Origin: Deltaproteobacteria bacterium
GTDB lineage: Bacteria; Desulfobacterota; GWC2-55-46; DRQE01
DNA length: 43,169 bases
Direction of reading: 5' to 3'
Assembly (NCBI GenBank): GCA_024278765.1
Contig: JAJRSM010000103.1
Span: 1-43,169, forward strand
The notes beneath the pieces are model-generated. The model did no database searches and was not told the DNA's origin. It saw nothing but the letters and a program-made list of their open reading frames with translations. Below, piece by piece: positions 41,047 through 43,169 of this stretch. How positions within the stretch are numbered: position 1 is the stretch's first letter; every line of letters begins with the position of its first letter. A program made the position numbers and the translations under genes.

Positions 41047-42777
41047 CTATCGGGTTCTAAAATTCTCCACCACAAGCTCCTTGTGGGCCTTCTTTGCTGT
41101 AGAAGTAACCTTGCGGAGCACTGGCGTAAAATTCGGCAAGCTAGAATCCCAAAAGGCTGAGTCTCTCATGCGCCCGTAGGCATCCTTTAGCAATTCAATG
41201 TTTTTCGAAATTGCCTTTGAGTAAAGCAGACCTTGGCATTCCGTTGTAATATCAGTCAACAGTTTGATAAGCTCTACACGGCTCTTTCCTGCTTCTTCGA
41301 CTAGCTTTTCCTTCTCCTTCAAGGACTTTGAAAGATCATCGCTGAGGCCTCGCATCAACGAAGCCGCATCTTTGCAATCTTGGTCGATTTCGCCACCCAC
41401 CACAAACCGCGTCTGAACTGCTCTTCCAGTATCCTTGGTCGCATAAACTGTCTCTTGAGTTAAAACAGAATCTTTCGCCCAATCGTCGGGTGCTGAATCG
41501 GCGATCACTTTGAGGTTTTTCTCAGACGTTTTGAGAAGATTCCGGATTTCAGTGATGATCGCGTCCAGCTCTCCGGTTAGTAGAGCGGCGTATTGCTTGA
41601 AGAGTTCAAGTTCGCTTTCCCGAAGCTTTTGCTTGCAGAGGGGACAATCTCTGGTCTCTGGGTAATTAAAGCTACAAATCTTGTTCGCTGGACGGATAAG
41701 CGCCATCAATTTGTCGAGGGTTGCACCCGATGGGATGAGTGACTTAGCGAGAACTTCGAGCTCGTCTTCTTTGGACTTCAAGGTTCTAGCCTGCGCAACC
41801 GGGTCAATCTCAATGAGCTTTTCGCATGCAATGAGAATGGGTTCAATTTCCCCGTGCAGTGCTTTCAGGGCAGCAGCTTCGCCCTTGAGGAGTTTGAGCC
41901 CTTCTTCTGATGTTGCCTTCTCGAGTTCGGCCTTCCTTTTCAGTTTTTCATCCAAGACACTCTTATCAGTATAACTATCTCCCAGCTTAATCTCAACCTT
42001 TAGCGCCGCCGCAGCTGTACTTGTCAAAGCGGCGAGCACGGTGTCTTCGAAAGTTTCGAATTTGTTCCGGATTTGCTCTAAAACGTTCGTGAGCAGAGTC
42101 GCATTCTCGGTCTGCCTCCTTTGAAGCTCGGTGCGTAAGTCTATGCAGTGATCTTTTGCGGTCTCGAATACATCCAATTTGAACGGAGAAAGCTCGATGA
42201 TTCGACCCGGCTGGACAGAATTATGAATGTTGTTAATGGCAATCCCAGCATCGAAATACTTGAGGACGGTTGAGTGTGACCCGTATGCGGCCGATAATGT
42301 CCATAACTGAGATGTGCTATCCGATGTGAATCTAAATGAGAAAGAAGGCGTTGTGGTCGTCGGGGCATGAACATCATGGAGCGGGCGTCGTGGAGCATCA
42401 TGGGATGCCAGAATCTGTAATGCTTCGCACAGGCTGGATTTTCCGCTTCCATTGGCTCCGAAAATGATAGTTGCTCGTTTCGGGAGCGACACCGCTAACG
42501 CATTGCTTAGCCCTTTGAATCCGTTGAAGGGTCCTATGGTTTCCAGACGTTCGACGGCTGGTGCCGCCGCTCCGGCGACAGCAGCGGCAGTTGGAGGTGC
42601 CGGCTGCCGAAGGTAGCTAGCGCGTGCTAAGAAAAGCTGAACGATAATCTCCAGATTTGTGGGGCTGAGCGTCGTTTGTCCAGATGAGGCAAGATCGCAG
42701 ATCATCTCTAACCAAGGAATGTCCTCGGAGTGTCCTAGGTCTCTAATGTAGCCGATTGCATCTGGATGGATTGGCAT
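41047..42777 (-). CDS. AAA ATPase (SMC/RloC-like), N-terminal part ending at an in-frame TAG
   Basis: 576 residues. An N-terminal helical and Ala/Pro-rich region precedes Walker A GANGSGKS (107-114). A long coiled coil follows with a zinc-hook-like CPLC (378-381), and a second coil ends at TAG 41047. The plan (split ATPase head, long coil with CxxC hook) is that of Rad50/RloC-type proteins, several of which are phage-defence ATPases. Alone it lacks the signature and Walker B. AAAGGA precedes the ATG. Base and codon use is visibly more GC-rich than the neighbouring AT-rich island genes, which suggests separate acquisition. Confidence 0.8.
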   Translation of the reverse strand: MPIHPDAIGYIRDLGHSEDIPWLEMICDLASSGQTTLSPTNLEIIVQLFLARASYLRQPAPPTAAAVAGAAAPAVERLETIGPFNGFKGLSNALAVSLPKRATIIFGANGSGKSSLCEALQILASHDAPRRPLHDVHAPTTTTPSFSFRFTSDSTSQLWTLSAAYGSHSTVLKYFDAGIAINNIHNSVQPGRIIELSPFKLDVFETAKDHCIDLRTELQRRQTENATLLTNVLEQIRNKFETFEDTVLAALTSTAAAALKVEIKLGDSYTDKSVLDEKLKRKAELEKATSEEGLKLLKGEAAALKALHGEIEPILIACEKLIEIDPVAQARTLKSKEDELEVLAKSLIPSGATLDKLMALIRPANKICSFNYPETRDCPLCKQKLRESELELFKQYAALLTGELDAIITEIRNLLKTSEKNLKVIADSAPDDWAKDSVLTQETVYATKDTGRAVQTRFVVGGEIDQDCKDAASLMRGLSDDLSKSLKEKEKLVEEAGKSRVELIKLLTDITTECQGLLYSKAISKNIELLKDAYGRMRDSAFWDSSLPNFTPVLRKVTSTAKKAHKELVVENFRTR

Positions 42778-42818
42778 TGCAGTCCTTTGTTTCTATTCGC
42801 ATAACCTATGTTTATATC

Positions 42819-42852
42819 GCAAAAGTGCCATAATATATTACCGCACTTTTGC
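42819..42852. promoter_or_regulatory. Inverted repeat upstream of the AAA ATPase gene
   Basis: Perfect 10-bp arms GCAAAAGTGC (42819-42828) and GCACTTTTGC (42843-42852) flank an AT-rich centre containing TAATATATTA, itself a palindrome. It lies 42 bp upstream of the minus-strand ATG, where an operator overlapping a promoter would be expected. A second imperfect inverted repeat (CACAAATTGCTC/GAGCAAATTGTG) lies at about 42914-42961. I see no other features in 42778-43031. Confidence 0.5.
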
Positions 42853-43031
42853 AAAATATCATTAACCGTTTTGATGCAAGCTAAACATATCACATTCGAA
42901 AGCAAAATACGCGACACAAATTGCTCTTTTGCTTTTTTTTGGGGAAAGGAGCAAATTGTGTTTATTTGTAGTTGAAATGCTGTATGTGGGAAAGTAATTG
43001 AAAAATCACACTTACAGGAAGAAATAAGTAT

Positions 43032-43169
43032 TGGACTTCCCTCAGTTTAGTAGACAACTACCCTTTACCTGATGAAGCCATTTCAAAGTCATGCGGGCTC
43101 AGCTGACCGAGGTAGCTGTGACGCCGGGTTTTGTTGTAAAAGACCTCGATGTAATCAAAGAGGTCAGCC
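43032..43169 (-). mobile_element. Second IS3-family insertion sequence, right end only
   Basis: The terminal inverted repeat is at 43032-43056 (inward TGGACTTCCCTC... ending GTAGACA), followed by the 3' end of an OrfB on the minus strand up to the window edge. It differs from the element at 1-133 in both protein and terminal sequence, so the two are related but not copies. The body lies beyond the window. Confidence 0.8.
43058..43168 (-). CDS. IS3-family transposase OrfB, C-terminal fragment (partial)
   Basis: 36 codons open at the window edge. [20 protein letters not shown] is the conserved C-terminal part of the IS3-type integrase domain, followed by LSPHDFEMASSGKG and TAG (43058-43060). 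The stop lies inside one base step of the terminal repeat region, as in intact IS3 elements. The remaining transposase, including the DDE residues, is outside the window. Confidence 0.85.
   Translation of the reverse strand, partial: ADLFDYIEVFYNKTRRHSYLGQLSPHDFEMASSGKG

Noticed and set aside
41047-41049. TAG as pyrrolysine or general stop reassignment in the ATPase gene
   Set aside because: Several intact genes in the window end in TAG, no pyl genes are visible, and the family does not use pyrrolysine. A nonsense mutation or split gene is simpler.

Overview
The window is a chromosomal contig from a Gram-negative, probably anaerobic or microaerophilic bacterium. The core gene content and order (queA-tgt-yajC-secD-secF ... 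recJ, PyrK/PyrD class 1B, Mrp, a double 2-hydroxyacyl-CoA dehydratase activase, pyruvoyl arginine decarboxylase plus agmatinase, ferredoxin, a small periplasmic cytochrome c) fits Desulfobacterota, Nitrospirota or a related deltaproteobacterial-type lineage. This assignment is inferred from gene content, not from a marker tree. TTG start codons are common.

Layout. (1) 1-133: 3' end of an IS3-family element. (2) 274-10909: a mostly + strand housekeeping block: DUF2065, SpoIID-like lipoprotein, queA, tgt, yajC, secD, secF, a PilZ-receiver protein, recJ and a lytic transglycosylase. (3) 10910-16326: a repeat-rich gap, then agmatinase and pyruvoyl arginine decarboxylase (arginine to agmatine to putrescine), a methyltransferase, rimI, and pyrK-pyrD closed by a strong terminator. 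(4) 16327-20842: minus-strand genes among dispersed palindromic repeats: mrp, an ATC-hydrolase-like protein, two small cysteine-containing proteins (ScdA_N/DUF542 and DUF1858), a four-helix CcoN-like membrane protein, a ferredoxin and a NifU-type scaffold. This looks like an Fe-S or redox-stress cluster. (5) 21167-32429: cytochrome c, the 1404-residue activase, rmuC, asd, truA, a ClC channel/exchanger, fmdB, suhB and a YvlD-type membrane protein.

(6) 32546-43169: accessory region. tRNA-Lys and tRNA-Glu flank a decayed four-helix-bundle gene. Immediately downstream of tRNA-Glu lies an AT-rich insertion. It begins with a tightly overlapping operon: RHH regulator, GNAT-domain protein, ImmA/IrrE-type metallopeptidase and Beta-family protein. 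This meets, tail to tail, an sce7726-type protein with a PD-(D/E)xK-like motif. The operon promoter carries two tandem 10-bp palindromes between its -35 and -10. Next come a second RHH protein, zinc-ribbon and winged-helix proteins, a 50-residue membrane protein and a tyrosine recombinase. The end of the window holds a differently composed SMC/RloC-like AAA ATPase gene interrupted by one in-frame TAG, and then a second, different IS3-family end.

The RHH-GNAT-ImmA-Beta/sce7726 cassette is the best candidate for a little-described system, probably mobile-element-borne defence or toxin-antitoxin-like. Its function is inference only.
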